Shown here: one piece after another, positions 14,282-22,254 of the stretch
How the letters are laid out: each line of letters starts with the position of its first letter
Position numbering within the stretch: position 1 is the first letter of the stretch
Origin: Metaruminococcus_A sp900762715
GTDB taxonomy: Bacteria > Bacillota > Clostridia > Oscillospirales > Ruminococcaceae
Assembly: GCA_048204295.1 (NCBI GenBank)
Contig: DBFBLF010000012.1
Span: 1 to 24,764, forward strand
DNA: 24,764 nt
Reading direction: 5' to 3'
Notes under the pieces: model-generated
What the model was told of the DNA's origin: nothing
What the model saw: only the letters and a program-made list of their open reading frames with translations
Databases searched by the model: none
Made by a program: the position numbers and the translations under genes

Positions 14282-15538
14282 ATGAATCAAACACAGAAGG
14301 CTTATGAACTTGCAAAAGAAATTTATGCAGGGATTGGTGTGGATACCGATCGGGTGCTGGAAGAGCTTCAAACAATTAAAATCTCGCTTCATTGCTGGCA
14401 GGGGGACGACCTGAACGGGTTCCTTTTTCCGGATATTGCGTTGTCAGGCGGCATTCAGGCAACGGGGAATTATCCGGGGCGTGCCCGTACGGCCAGCGAG
14501 CTGCGGCAGGATTTGGAAAAAGCTTTTTCCATGATTCCAGGAAAACACAAGCTCGCGCTCCACGCCATTTACGCGGAGCCGGACCGTCCGGTCGACCTCG
14601 ATGAAATTGAGCCGGAGCATTTTAAAAATTGGGTTGAATGGGCAAAGGAAAACAAACTGGGACTGGATTTCAATCCCACCTGCTTTTCTCATCCGATGGC
14701 CGACAGCGGCTTTACCATTTCCTCAGCAGACCCGAAAGTGCGTGCGTTCTGGATTGAACACTGCAAGCGTTCCCGCAGGGTGGGTGAATACTTTGGCCGC
14801 GAGCTGGGACAGAAGTGTATCAACAATTTCTGGTTTCCGGACGGCTATAAAGATGTCCCGGTCGACCGGGAGTCCCCCCGCCGGCGGATGATGACGGCTC
14901 TTGACGAAGTGATGGCCGAAAAGATCGACCCTGCCTGCAATCTTGATTCCCTTGAGAGCAAGGTGTTCGGCATCGGGGCGGAGAGCTACACGGTAGGCTC
15001 CCATGAATTCTGTATGGGTTATGCGATCTCCCGTGGAATTGCCTACTGCATGGATGCGGGGCATTTCCATCCGACTGAGGTCATCTCGGACAAAATTCCT
15101 TCCGTCCTTCTTTATACCGATGAACTGATGCTCCATGTCAGCCGCCCGGTGCGGTGGGACAGCGACCATGTGGTCATAATGGATGACGAGCTGGTTGCAA
15201 TCGCCCAGAGCATTGTTCGCCGTGGGTTAACCGAGCGGACGCATATCGGGCTGGATTTCTTCGATGCGTCCATTAACAGGATTGCCGCCTGGGTGATTGG
15301 CAGCCGCAATATGATAAAAGCCCTTCTCCGGGCAAAGCTGGAGCCGATTCAAAAGCTTGAGCAGCTCGAGTTGGAGGGCGACTACACCGCCCGTCTCGCG
15401 ATACTTGAGGAACTTAAAAGTTATCCGTTTGCCGCTGTCTGGGACTACTATTGTGAAATGATGGGTGTCCCCGTCCGGGAGACGTGGCTTGATGAAGTGA
15501 AACAGTACGAAAAGGATGTTTTATTCAAACGGGGCTGA
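14282..15538 (+). CDS. rhaA: L-rhamnose isomerase
   Basis: 418 residues, essentially the length of E. coli RhaA (419), and similar along its whole length. Recognisable blocks are LHCWQGDDLNGF, GGIQATGNYPG, EHFKNWVEWAK, LDFNPTCFSHP, VESK-like LESKVFGIGAESYTVGS, DAGHFHPTEVISDK and LHVSRPVRWDSDHV. Predicted metal ligands are all present: E225, D258, H261, H285, D293, D295 and D325. It converts L-rhamnose to L-rhamnulose in the cytoplasm. The usual partners rhamnulokinase and rhamnulose-1-phosphate aldolase are not in this window. ATG follows AGAGGAG. It is the last gene of the operon and is followed by a terminator. Confidence 0.95.
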   Translation: MNQTQKAYELAKEIYAGIGVDTDRVLEELQTIKISLHCWQGDDLNGFLFPDIALSGGIQATGNYPGRARTASELRQDLEKAFSMIPGKHKLALHAIYAEPDRPVDLDEIEPEHFKNWVEWAKENKLGLDFNPTCFSHPMADSGFTISSADPKVRAFWIEHCKRSRRVGEYFGRELGQKCINNFWFPDGYKDVPVDRESPRRRMMTALDEVMAEKIDPACNLDSLESKVFGIGAESYTVGSHEFCMGYAISRGIAYCMDAGHFHPTEVISDKIPSVLLYTDELMLHVSRPVRWDSDHVVIMDDELVAIAQSIVRRGLTERTHIGLDFFDASINRIAAWVIGSRNMIKALLRAKLEPIQKLEQLELEGDYTARLAILEELKSYPFAAVWDYYCEMMGVPVRETWLDEVKQYEKDVLFKRG

Positions 15539-15546
15539 TAAACAAT

Positions 15547-15575
15547 AAAAGAGCCGCATGAATGCGGCTCTTTTA
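15547..15575 (+). terminator. Terminator of the rhaA operon
   Basis: AAAAGAGCCGCAT pairs with ATGCGGCTCTTTT, followed by ATTTG. It begins 9 nt after the rhaA stop. The rest of the gap to 15821 holds two small stems (15754-15772 and 15788-15803) without T-runs and no gene that I can support. Confidence 0.92.
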
Positions 15576-15821
15576 TTTGTTGTATCGAACAGAATTTGCG
15601 TTTTGAATGCAGGCCTTGTTTTTGGGAATTCCCCATTAGCTCATATTGAATACCGGTGACTGGGTCCAATAACCTGCGTTTGATATGTTGAATTATTATT
15701 TGCCGTTCCCATTCAGCTTTTTACCAGAGCTCTGCCGGACGCCGCGGTGTTTGTTATTGCCGCGGGCAATAAGATTTTCTCAGCCACCGCAGGCTCTGCC
15801 TGCGTATGCGGCGTGAAAACC

Positions 15822-17135
15822 TTATTCCATTTCGCTTTCCTGATTGCTCAGGCATTTTCTTTGATGAATTCTTGCGCCTTCCGGCATGGGAACCCGCCCT
15901 TTCAGCAGAGGATCATCCGTTTTTGCCATCCAGCTTTCCAGACGTCGGTTTAAATCTTCTAATACGGAGGCGTAATCCGGATTTTCAGCGAGATTGAGCC
16001 GCTCAACCGGGTCGTGGAGCAGATCGAACAGCTGTATGGATTCCGGCTTTTTCGACTGCCATCCGTTTTCCAGAAGCACGGTTTTGCTGAAGCCATCATC
16101 CACGTTTGCAAAAGGGAAGCCCGGATATTCCTGATCGAACCGCCGGATCAGCTTATACCGTTTGGTGCGGATACAGCGCATTGGTTCATAAGATGCGTGA
16201 TAGTTTACCTCAGCGAATATTTCCTCCCGCACGCTTTCCCGTTCGCCGTTTAGGATTGGCGTCAGGTCATGGCCTTCCAGCCATCCGGGCTTTTCAACAC
16301 CGAGCAGGGAAAGGAGTGTGGGATAGACGTCGAGCTGAGAAACCAGACTATCTATAACTTTTCCGGCGCTTGGGTTGCCGGGATATTTTAAAATCATTGC
16401 AACGCCGATACCGGTGTCATACAGGTTGCATTTCATTTTGGGAAAAGCGATGCCGTGGTCGGTGGTAAATAAAACGACGGTGTTTTCCATCAGACCGTTT
16501 TTTTCCAACGCCTCCAAAACCATTCCGCAGCAGCGGTCCACGACCGATGCACTGTCTATATAAGCTGCGAAATCCTTCCGGGTTTCGGGACAGTCCGGCA
16601 GTGGAAAGGGCGGCATGACGTAGTCCGGGTTGGCGGCGTCTTTTATTTTGGGATATTCTCGGTGAGTGTTATTGAACCCCAGTGAAAGGAAGAACGGTTT
16701 TTCTTTCGGCGCCTTTAAATAGTCTAGAACTTTACGGGTATTGGCCAAATCCAACGTTTCATAATTTGTTGAATCGGCCTCCGTATCGGTCAGAATATGC
16801 TGGTATCCCAGCTCCTTTGGATTGCTGCTTGTTTCATGCTGAACGCCGCACAACGCCGTCTCAAAGCCGCTACGGTTTAAGGTAGAGGCAAGATGACGGC
16901 TCTTGTCTGAAAGTGAGAAACCGCGATGGGCAAGGCCGGTCATGCCGCTTGAATGGGCGTTGACGCCGGTGAGCATGGCGGCGCGGCTGGGGGAACAGGT
17001 TGGCGCGGCACAGTAGGCCTGCCGGAATAGGGTTCCGCCTTCAGCCAGCTTCATCAGGGAAGGAGTTGGAATTTGGTATCCATACGGCTGCAGATACCGC
17101 CCGGAATCATGGGTGTGCAGGTAAACTAAGTTCAA
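15822..17135 (-). CDS. Sulfatase, Cys-type formylglycine enzyme, cytoplasmic
   Basis: 437 residues of the alkaline-phosphatase superfamily. The FGly signature is CSPSRAAMLTG (C47-x-P-S-R51), and TTDHG carries metal-binding Asp and His. The catalytic Cys must be turned into formylglycine by an anaerobic maturase (anSME), which is not in this window. No signal peptide is visible, so the substrate must be small enough to be imported, or the enzyme acts on an internal sulfate ester. The start is TTG 17135, eight nt after AGGAGG. It converges on the ThuA/Gfo/rhaA operon, so removal of sulfate from a rhamnose-containing sugar is possible (inference). The stop is inside a region without a clear T-run terminator. 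Confidence 0.9.
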   Translation of the reverse strand: MNLVYLHTHDSGRYLQPYGYQIPTPSLMKLAEGGTLFRQAYCAAPTCSPSRAAMLTGVNAHSSGMTGLAHRGFSLSDKSRHLASTLNRSGFETALCGVQHETSSNPKELGYQHILTDTEADSTNYETLDLANTRKVLDYLKAPKEKPFFLSLGFNNTHREYPKIKDAANPDYVMPPFPLPDCPETRKDFAAYIDSASVVDRCCGMVLEALEKNGLMENTVVLFTTDHGIAFPKMKCNLYDTGIGVAMILKYPGNPSAGKVIDSLVSQLDVYPTLLSLLGVEKPGWLEGHDLTPILNGERESVREEIFAEVNYHASYEPMRCIRTKRYKLIRRFDQEYPGFPFANVDDGFSKTVLLENGWQSKKPESIQLFDLLHDPVERLNLAENPDYASVLEDLNRRLESWMAKTDDPLLKGRVPMPEGARIHQRKCLSNQESEME

Positions 17136-17191
17136 ATGAAGTCCCTCCTGTATTGTTCTGAAAATATGTGGATCGTTTTCTTCTGATTATC

Positions 17192-17220
17192 ATCATAGCG
17201 CATTGAAAAAAGGTTGTCCA
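17192..17220 (-). promoter_or_regulatory. Promoter of the sulfatase gene
   Basis: On the - strand TGGACA (17215-17220), 17-nt spacer, TATGAT (17192-17197), about 57 nt before the TTG start. Confidence 0.65.
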
Positions 17221-17233
17221 GTTCGTTCAGTGA

Positions 17234-17272
17234 AAAAGGGACGGCAAGCTTAAAGATTGCCGTCCTTTTTTT
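17234..17272 (-). terminator. Bidirectional terminator after the metallophosphoesterase gene
   Basis: GGACGGCAA (17239-17247) pairs with TTGCCGTCC (17257-17265) around a 9-nt loop, with A5/T7 tracts on both sides. It overlaps the stop codon of the gene at 17271 by two bases. Confidence 0.9.
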
Positions 17273-18167
17273 ATTGCATGTCGTAGTCTGTCAGGCTGAC
17301 AGGACCTGCCATCAGCTCTCGTTCAATATACATTGTGCGGTCTTTTCTGCTGCTCACATACCATTTTACCAGTGAAATCATCCCGTTTTCAATTTCAATC
17401 CCCGTAATTCCCCCCGGATGGACACAGCTGCCGTCGTTGAAGTATGGAGTGTCTCCCGGTTTTGCAAAAACAGGGCGGTGGGTGTGACCCGCTATCATCA
17501 TGATTTTTTCCTGCTTTGCAAAGGAAGAAAGCTTCCGCTCCGCTTTTTCCGCTTTTTCCCGCGGCCAACTGGGGCTTGTAGGCGCTAAAAAGCCAATAGA
17601 CTCCAAAGGTTTCCATACATGGCGGACCAGGAATCTTGTCAAAGGCCAGAGCGTATCGTTTAAAAAGCTAACCTGGTGGCCGTGGATCAATAAAATCTGG
17701 CTTTTTGTCTTGCTGTCCTGCAAAATGATTCCCTCCGGTATTTCAATTCCGGGAAAAAGAGTCTTTTGACAAAGAGCGGAATCGCAGTAATAGCTGTTGC
17801 AGTTTGATTTCAGGTAGGATTTCTTCTGCTTTGCAGCATCATGGTTTCCGTACAGCATATAAAGCCTGTCGTCGTTATAAAACCGGGACAGTAGTTCAAA
17901 AACATCGCTGTGCGCTTCAATGATCGGTTTTAGGCACCTGTTTTCCCAGAGTTCGTCGCCGTCTCCTAGTTCGATATAGGAAAAGCCACTGTCATAATAG
18001 TATTCCAGCGCGCCGATATAAACCGGCTGGTTTGGCTGGAAATTATCCCCGATGTTTCCTTTGCCGCGGTGGCAATCGCTCATAATAATAAATTTTGATT
18101 TGGAATTGAACTGAACAATCGAGGCTGTATGGTAAACGCCTTTTAACCGGCGGTTAACCGTAAGCAT
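17271..18167 (-). CDS. Calcineurin-like metallophosphoesterase (LpxH/UDP-diacylglucosamine hydrolase-like)
   Basis: 298 residues. All five metallophosphoesterase blocks are present in order: SDCHRG (D31, H33), LGDGDELWE (D69, D71), YGNHD (N108, H109, D110), IHGHQ and AGHTHRP. The GDGDELWE form resembles the LpxH-like branch. A Gram-positive cell has no lipid A, so the substrate is probably another phosphodiester or phosphomonoester (inference). No signal peptide. ATG follows GGGAG, which lies inside the end of the upstream DUF4474 gene; only 5 nt separate the two, so they form an operon. Confidence 0.88.
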   Translation of the reverse strand: MLTVNRRLKGVYHTASIVQFNSKSKFIIMSDCHRGKGNIGDNFQPNQPVYIGALEYYYDSGFSYIELGDGDELWENRCLKPIIEAHSDVFELLSRFYNDDRLYMLYGNHDAAKQKKSYLKSNCNSYYCDSALCQKTLFPGIEIPEGIILQDSKTKSQILLIHGHQVSFLNDTLWPLTRFLVRHVWKPLESIGFLAPTSPSWPREKAEKAERKLSSFAKQEKIMMIAGHTHRPVFAKPGDTPYFNDGSCVHPGGITGIEIENGMISLVKWYVSSRKDRTMYIERELMAGPVSLTDYDMQ

Positions 18168-18172
18168 AGCCG

Positions 18173-19801
18173 TTATCTCCCACAGCAGCCGCCGGAGCCG
18201 TGTTTTTTGAAGCTTTTTGAACAGGCTTTCCAGACGCCGTTATAAAAGGTTGATGAAGTGCAGTCGCAGTTTTTCTCACAATGGGGGTGGTAGTAAATGC
18301 AGTTTGATTTTTGCCGCGGACAGAACGAATCAGTAGAACTTACCTTTGTACAGGTATACAAAGGATGTTGACGAGCCCTTGGGCAAGGCCGTGGCAAGGA
18401 TTTTGACACAGCTTCCGGAGCAGGTTCTGGCAATAGCTCCAACGTGGGTTCCAGAGAAGCTTCTGGCACAGCTTCCGAAGCGGGCTCCGGTAATAGTTCC
18501 GATACGGATTCTGGAGAGAGGTCAGGCAAGGTTTCCAGAGTAGGCTCTGAGAAAATTTCTGATAGCGCTTCTCGGCAGGGATCCGGACACGGCTTCGGAC
18601 ACGGCTTCGGACACGGCTTCGGGCAGGGATCCGGACACGGCTTCGGGCAGGGATCCGGACACGGCTTCGGGCAGGGATCCGGACACGGCTTCGGGCAGGG
18701 ATCCGGGCACGGCTTCGGGCAGGGATCCGGGCACGGCTTCGGGCAGGGATCCGGGCACGGCTTCGGACAGGGATCCGGGCACGGCTTCGGACAGGGATCC
18801 GGGCACGGCTTCGGACAGGGATCCGGGCACGGCTTCGGACAAGGATCCGGATATGGTTTCGGAGGTGTCGATTTCGGGCGGATGAGGTCGATCAGCCATC
18901 CAAAGGTATCAAACAACCCTTTTGCATAAAGCGAGTGTAGGAATAAGTCGAACAATTCCGGGAAGGCGTGTTGAATATACTCAAGTTTATCCATTGTGGT
19001 TGGATAATCCTTTGTGACATACCGGAACAACCTGCAGTTGGCCTCGTTGACCTGCTGAACCACAACTCTTTTAGCCAGGTTCTGGGAAACAGGCTGCGGA
19101 GAGTGCGGCTTGTCATAGTTGATTGTAACGGTATTAAACCGTACGGCATATTCTTTGGAGGTATAGCCAATTCCACGCAGTCCCCCTAAGAACGCATTGC
19201 ACATTTCCCGGTTGGGAAATTTGATTTTAGCGGTCATAGTAAGTTCTTCCGGCTGCGAAAATTCCCCAAGTACAAACCCGGTCAACCACCAATGAAGGGC
19301 TTTGCGGCGAAATACCACTTTTTTGTTTTTTCTTAGAACAATAGAAAGGGGCAGACGCTCTGCGTCGGTGATCGGTTCATAGTACGTTCCTGTAAATTTT
19401 TCTGTGTGGATATCATCCCGGCTGGTGTTATAAATCCCGATTTCTGCGCCGGTGGTAATCCCGTACTGTCCTTTCCACAATTCAATAAGCCACCGTTTGC
19501 CGCCGTATGAAAAAGTTACGGGTTCGCAGTCCATAACCATATTGAAAAGGGGGGAACCCTCGTCAAACAGTTTGCAATACCCTATTTCACGCTGCCAGCA
19601 ATCCATAGTCGAATAAAAAATATCGCTTTTGGGATCGTAGGCAAAGCCGGCCGGTTTTAACATTTCATTAATCATAGCCTGCTGTATCTCCTTATCAGCT
19701 GTAGGTTTAAAATGGCGGAAGCGAAAATACCAGATGCCAAAAAATATCAGTGCAGTGAGAACCACTGCCGATACAACTATAATTACAATGGCCGATATCA
19801 T
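18173..19801 (-). CDS. Membrane-anchored DUF4474 protein with long PCPDPCPK repeat and Cys-rich tail
   Basis: 542 residues from ATG 19801, chosen because AAAGGG lies 9 nt upstream; the frame is open 20 codons further to a GTG without support. Residues 1-27 form one membrane helix (MISAIVIIVVSAVVLTALIFF). Residues about 40-230 fit DUF4474, with FAYDPKSDIFYSTMDCWQREIGY and GGKRWLIELWKGQYG. A low-complexity region follows: first about a dozen octads PDPCPKPC, then seven degenerate acidic octads such as SEAVPEAS and PEPAPEAV. The tail is Cys-rich and ends GSGGCCGR. The repeats are encoded by 24-bp units and the two halves are read in different frames of the same unit. Function is unknown; the tail could bind metal or cross-link outside the membrane (inference). 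Confidence 0.75.
   Translation of the reverse strand: MISAIVIIVVSAVVLTALIFFGIWYFRFRHFKPTADKEIQQAMINEMLKPAGFAYDPKSDIFYSTMDCWQREIGYCKLFDEGSPLFNMVMDCEPVTFSYGGKRWLIELWKGQYGITTGAEIGIYNTSRDDIHTEKFTGTYYEPITDAERLPLSIVLRKNKKVVFRRKALHWWLTGFVLGEFSQPEELTMTAKIKFPNREMCNAFLGGLRGIGYTSKEYAVRFNTVTINYDKPHSPQPVSQNLAKRVVVQQVNEANCRLFRYVTKDYPTTMDKLEYIQHAFPELFDLFLHSLYAKGLFDTFGWLIDLIRPKSTPPKPYPDPCPKPCPDPCPKPCPDPCPKPCPDPCPKPCPDPCPKPCPDPCPKPCPDPCPKPCPDPCPKPCPDPCPKPCPDPCPKPCPKPCPKPCPDPCREALSEIFSEPTLETLPDLSPESVSELLPEPASEAVPEASLEPTLELLPEPAPEAVSKSLPRPCPRARQHPLYTCTKVSSTDSFCPRQKSNCIYYHPHCEKNCDCTSSTFYNGVWKACSKSFKKHGSGGCCGR
18383..18578 (-). repeat. Degenerate 24-bp repeat block encoding S/E/P-rich octads
   Basis: Seven octads with 8-residue periodicity (SEPTLETL, PDLSPESV, SELLPEPA, SEAVPEAS, LEPTLELL, PEPAPEAV, SKSLPRPC) adjoin the uniform array. 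At DNA level they share the GAAGC-GTG core of the uniform unit, but shifted by one base relative to the reading frame. Confidence 0.65.
18579..18866 (-). repeat. Uniform 24-bp tandem repeat array
   Basis: Twelve consecutive 24-bp units. GGATCC recurs exactly every 24 bases at 18627, 18651 and on to 18843, with a first copy at 18579. In + orientation the unit is GGATCC followed by GGGCACGGCTTCGGGCAG, with G/A variants that fall in runs rather than at random. The unit is a multiple of three, so all frames stay open and the array reads as PDPCPKPC in the DUF4474 gene. Confidence 0.97.
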
Positions 19802-19995
19802 ATTTAACCACCCTTTCATATTTGAAGTTTTATAGGAAATGGAAATTCTGCTTTCTTTCACAGCCGGAATTCTTAATTCCGCCGCAAAAAAACCATATTT
19901 TTCCTTTGTTTATCCTATTCTGAGATTTGACAAAGAGTGACAAATATAAATCAAATATTTAGCCTGTAGTAGATTGCATAAATGCGTATTATAAA

Positions 19996-20031
19996 GCCCG
20001 CCGGCCACATCTTAATACGTGGCCGGCGGGC
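19996..20031 (-). terminator. GC-rich terminator-like hairpin after the SOD gene
   Basis: A perfect 13-bp stem, GCCCGCCGGCCAC with its complement, around a 10-nt loop. On the - strand only TTTATAATAC follows, so it is strong as a hairpin but has a weak U-tract. Confidence 0.75.
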
Positions 20032-20091
20032 CTTTCCGCCTGTGTAAAATTTGATTATTCCGCTCTCCGGCATGGAACCTGTTTTTTATTG

Positions 20092-20721
20092 TCAATGGCG
20101 GCGATAGAGAAGATAACGGTCGCTGACCGCCTGCCAGTTTACAACGCTGAACCAATCGCCAATATAATCGGCCCTTTTGTTATAGTGTTTCAGGTAATAA
20201 GCGTGTTCCCAGACATCAACGTTGAGAATCGGACGGAACCCGCAGGGCAGCGGCGTTTCCTGGTTTGGAGTGGTGATGACCCGAAGCCGGCCGGCTCTGT
20301 CGCCTGCAAGCCAGGCGTAACCCGAACCAAAGACGGAAAGCGCTGCAGCGCTGAGCGTTTCCTTAAACCGGTCAAAGTTTGTAAAACTTCGATTGACTGC
20401 TCCTGCCAGAATACCGAACGGCCTCGACCCAGAAGGCGGGCTCATCCCGTCAAAATAGAAACGGTGGTTATAAACGCCGCCGGCATTGCGTAAAACCGGT
20501 ACGCCAATGTCGGCGGGTAGTTTGCCGGAAGTACAGATCAGTTCTTCAAGGGACATTTCCTGTAAGTCGGGGCAGTTTTTTAAGGCTGCGTTTAAGTTGT
20601 CAATATATGTTTGCAGGTGCCTGTCATGGTGCAGGTGCATGGTCTGCTGGTCGATATACGGTTCAAGTGCGTCATATCCATATGGGAGCGGCGTGTTTAT
20701 GAAAGGATAGTGTTCGGTCAA
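20092..20721 (-). CDS. Fe/Mn superoxide dismutase family protein
   Basis: 209 residues. The fold is clear from LPYGYDALEPYID at the N-terminus and VDVWEHAYYLKHYNKRADYI near the C-terminus. Predicted metal ligands are H31, H86 (VYNHRFYF), D169 and H173, all present. Two usual active-site residues differ: the second His of the KHHxTY motif is Leu36 (RHLQTY), and the aromatic core reads GSGYAW instead of GSGWAW. It probably still protects an anaerobe from superoxide, but activity is uncertain. The start is TTG 20721, behind AGAGGTG. It is monocistronic with a strong downstream hairpin. No gene symbol is given because the metal preference cannot be read. Confidence 0.87.
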   Translation of the reverse strand: MTEHYPFINTPLPYGYDALEPYIDQQTMHLHHDRHLQTYIDNLNAALKNCPDLQEMSLEELICTSGKLPADIGVPVLRNAGGVYNHRFYFDGMSPPSGSRPFGILAGAVNRSFTNFDRFKETLSAAALSVFGSGYAWLAGDRAGRLRVITTPNQETPLPCGFRPILNVDVWEHAYYLKHYNKRADYIGDWFSVVNWQAVSDRYLLYRRH

Positions 20722-20983
20722 TTCTATTCACCTCTTGACAGCATATGCGGACGTTTTCCAAAGCGTGAAAAAAGGGGAAAGGGCTTTGGAGAACGCGAAC
20801 AGGACTGGGCTGCGGCTGCTGAAAAAGGGTTGGGGGACGTTAAGCGTGAAAAGATGAACGCCCGTACATAAAGGCACTGCTTGAGAGGTTGCCTTTTAGA
20901 AGTTGTTCTGCTACAATAAATCAGATAAAAACGATTTGGAAAAGTACCCGGCACAGCAATTTTATAATATTGGGATGGTGCAT

Positions 20984-22137
20984 ATGTATTCGCTTTTACT
21001 GCTTATTATTTATATTGCTTTCATAAGCCTTGGACTGCCGGATTCTCTAATTGGGTCCGCATGGCCCGTCATGCATAGCGAACTGGGGGTTTCCGTTTCA
21101 TTTGCCGGAATTATTACCATGATCATTGCGGCCGGCACAATTGTCTCAAGCCTTTTATCCGACAGGCTCACAAGAAGATTCGGGGCGGGGCTTGTAACGG
21201 CCGTCAGTGTGTTGATGACCGCCGTCGCACTTTTTGGCTTCTCTGTTTCACACTCTTTTTTCCTGCTGTGCGTTTGGGCTGTTCCATACGGGCTTGGCGC
21301 AGGGGCGGTTGACGCTGCGCTCAATAACTATGTTGCATTGCACTATGCGTCGCGCCACATGAGCTGGCTGCATTGTTTTTGGGGTGTTGGCGCGGCAGTC
21401 AGCCCATATATTATGAGCTACTGCCTGACCGGTGGATATGGCTGGAATAGTGGATATGGTGCGGTTTCACTTGTCCAGATTGTTTTGGCCGCAGTCCTTT
21501 TTATCAGCCTGCCGTTATGGAAACGCAAAGATATGGAGAAGGCGCAGGAAGAGGCACCGGCAAAGGCTCTAGGCTTGGTGCAGGCTTTAAAAATAAGGGG
21601 GGTTCCTCTGGTACTGGTTGCGTTTTTTTCATATTGTGCGCTGGAGTCGACTGCAGGACTTTGGGCAAGCAGTTATCTGGTGCAGTACCGTGGAATTAAC
21701 GCCGACGTTGCCGCCGGTTTTGCCTCACTTTTTTTCTTGGAATAACGTTTGGCCGTTTCCTCTGCGGCTTTATTGCCGACAGGGCAGGGGATAAGCGTAT
21801 GATCCGAGCAGGTATTTTTACGACGATAGCTGGCGCGCTTTTGGTTGCGATGCCAGTCAAATGGGATGCTCTGGCACTGGCCGGTTTGATTATCATCGGT
21901 CTTGGATGCGCGCCGGTCTACCCGTCCTTTATTCATTCTACTCCGTTTAATTTCGGAAAGGAAAATTCACAGGCCATTATAGGTATCCAGATGGCAAGTG
22001 CTTATGTGGGGACAACCCTTATGCCGCCGCTGTTTGGATTGATCGCACCGGTTCAAATTGGCCTGTATCCCCTGTATTTGCTGCTCTTTGCCATTCTCAT
22101 GCTGCTTATGTCGGAACGTCTCAATAAAAAATTGTGA
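20984..22137 (+). pseudogene. MFS transporter split by a frameshift at a T7 run
   Basis: The first part, from ATG 20984 (GGGAT upstream), codes for about 253 residues with seven or eight helices, and then runs to TAA at 21743-21745. The following frame continues the same protein: with one extra T in the run T7 at 21729-21735 the text becomes ASLFFLGITFGRFLCGFIADR, a normal MFS helix 8 and loop, and runs on to 22137. Restored length is 384 residues, normal for the family. It resembles the MFS protein at 2855-4069 in type. Either the gene is inactive, it is slipped on by ribosome or polymerase, or the T run was misread in sequencing. Confidence 0.8.
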
Positions 22138-22192
22138 AAAGATAAACATTGGAAGTCCGGCGTGCTGGTTTGAGAAATTTCTGTGGCAAGCA

Positions 22193-22236
22193 TCAATAAA
22201 ACAGGCATTGGTTTTATCCAATGCCTGTTTTATTGA
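22193..22236. terminator. Bidirectional terminator between the MFS gene and the ferredoxin operon
   Basis: A perfect 19-bp stem (22193-22211 with 22218-22236) around TTTTAT. It has A- and T-rich flanks on each side, so it can end both the + strand MFS transcript and the - strand ferredoxin transcript. Confidence 0.93.
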
Positions 22237-22254
22237 AAGTGGTTTCTGCAAAAA

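Noticed and set aside
15754..15803. Two small inverted repeats after the rhaA terminator as sulfatase terminators
   Set aside because: Stems TTATTGCC/GGCAATAA and GCAGGC/GCCTGC have no T-run on either strand, so intrinsic termination is not supported.
15576..15821. Possible degraded small gene on the - strand (basic stretch ending GKKLNGNGK and a frame with DPVTGIQYELMGN)
   Set aside because: The pieces lie in different frames, have no ribosome binding site and match nothing that I recognise. I see only two small hairpins without T-runs here.
18579..18866. Regular repeats that could be taken for a CRISPR array
   Set aside because: Units are contiguous with no unique spacers, the period is exactly 24 bp and the array is in frame within a coding gene.
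18444..18929. 161-codon open frame on the + strand coding for GHGFGQGS repeats
   Set aside because: The 24-bp unit is divisible by three, so several frames stay open by design. The DUF4474 domain, membrane helix and ribosome binding site all support the - strand gene, and no ribosome binding site precedes this frame.
19802..19861. GTG start 20 codons upstream for the DUF4474 protein
   Set aside because: No Shine-Dalgarno precedes it, while ATG 19801 has AAAGGG at a good distance and starts directly before the membrane helix.
20722..20983. Weak hairpin AAAGGCA/TGCCTTT near 20869-20898 and a TATAAT at 20963
   Set aside because: The hairpin has a weak stem and no clear T-run, and the TATAAT has no -35 at a suitable spacing and would give an almost leaderless transcript. 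Neither is good enough to call.
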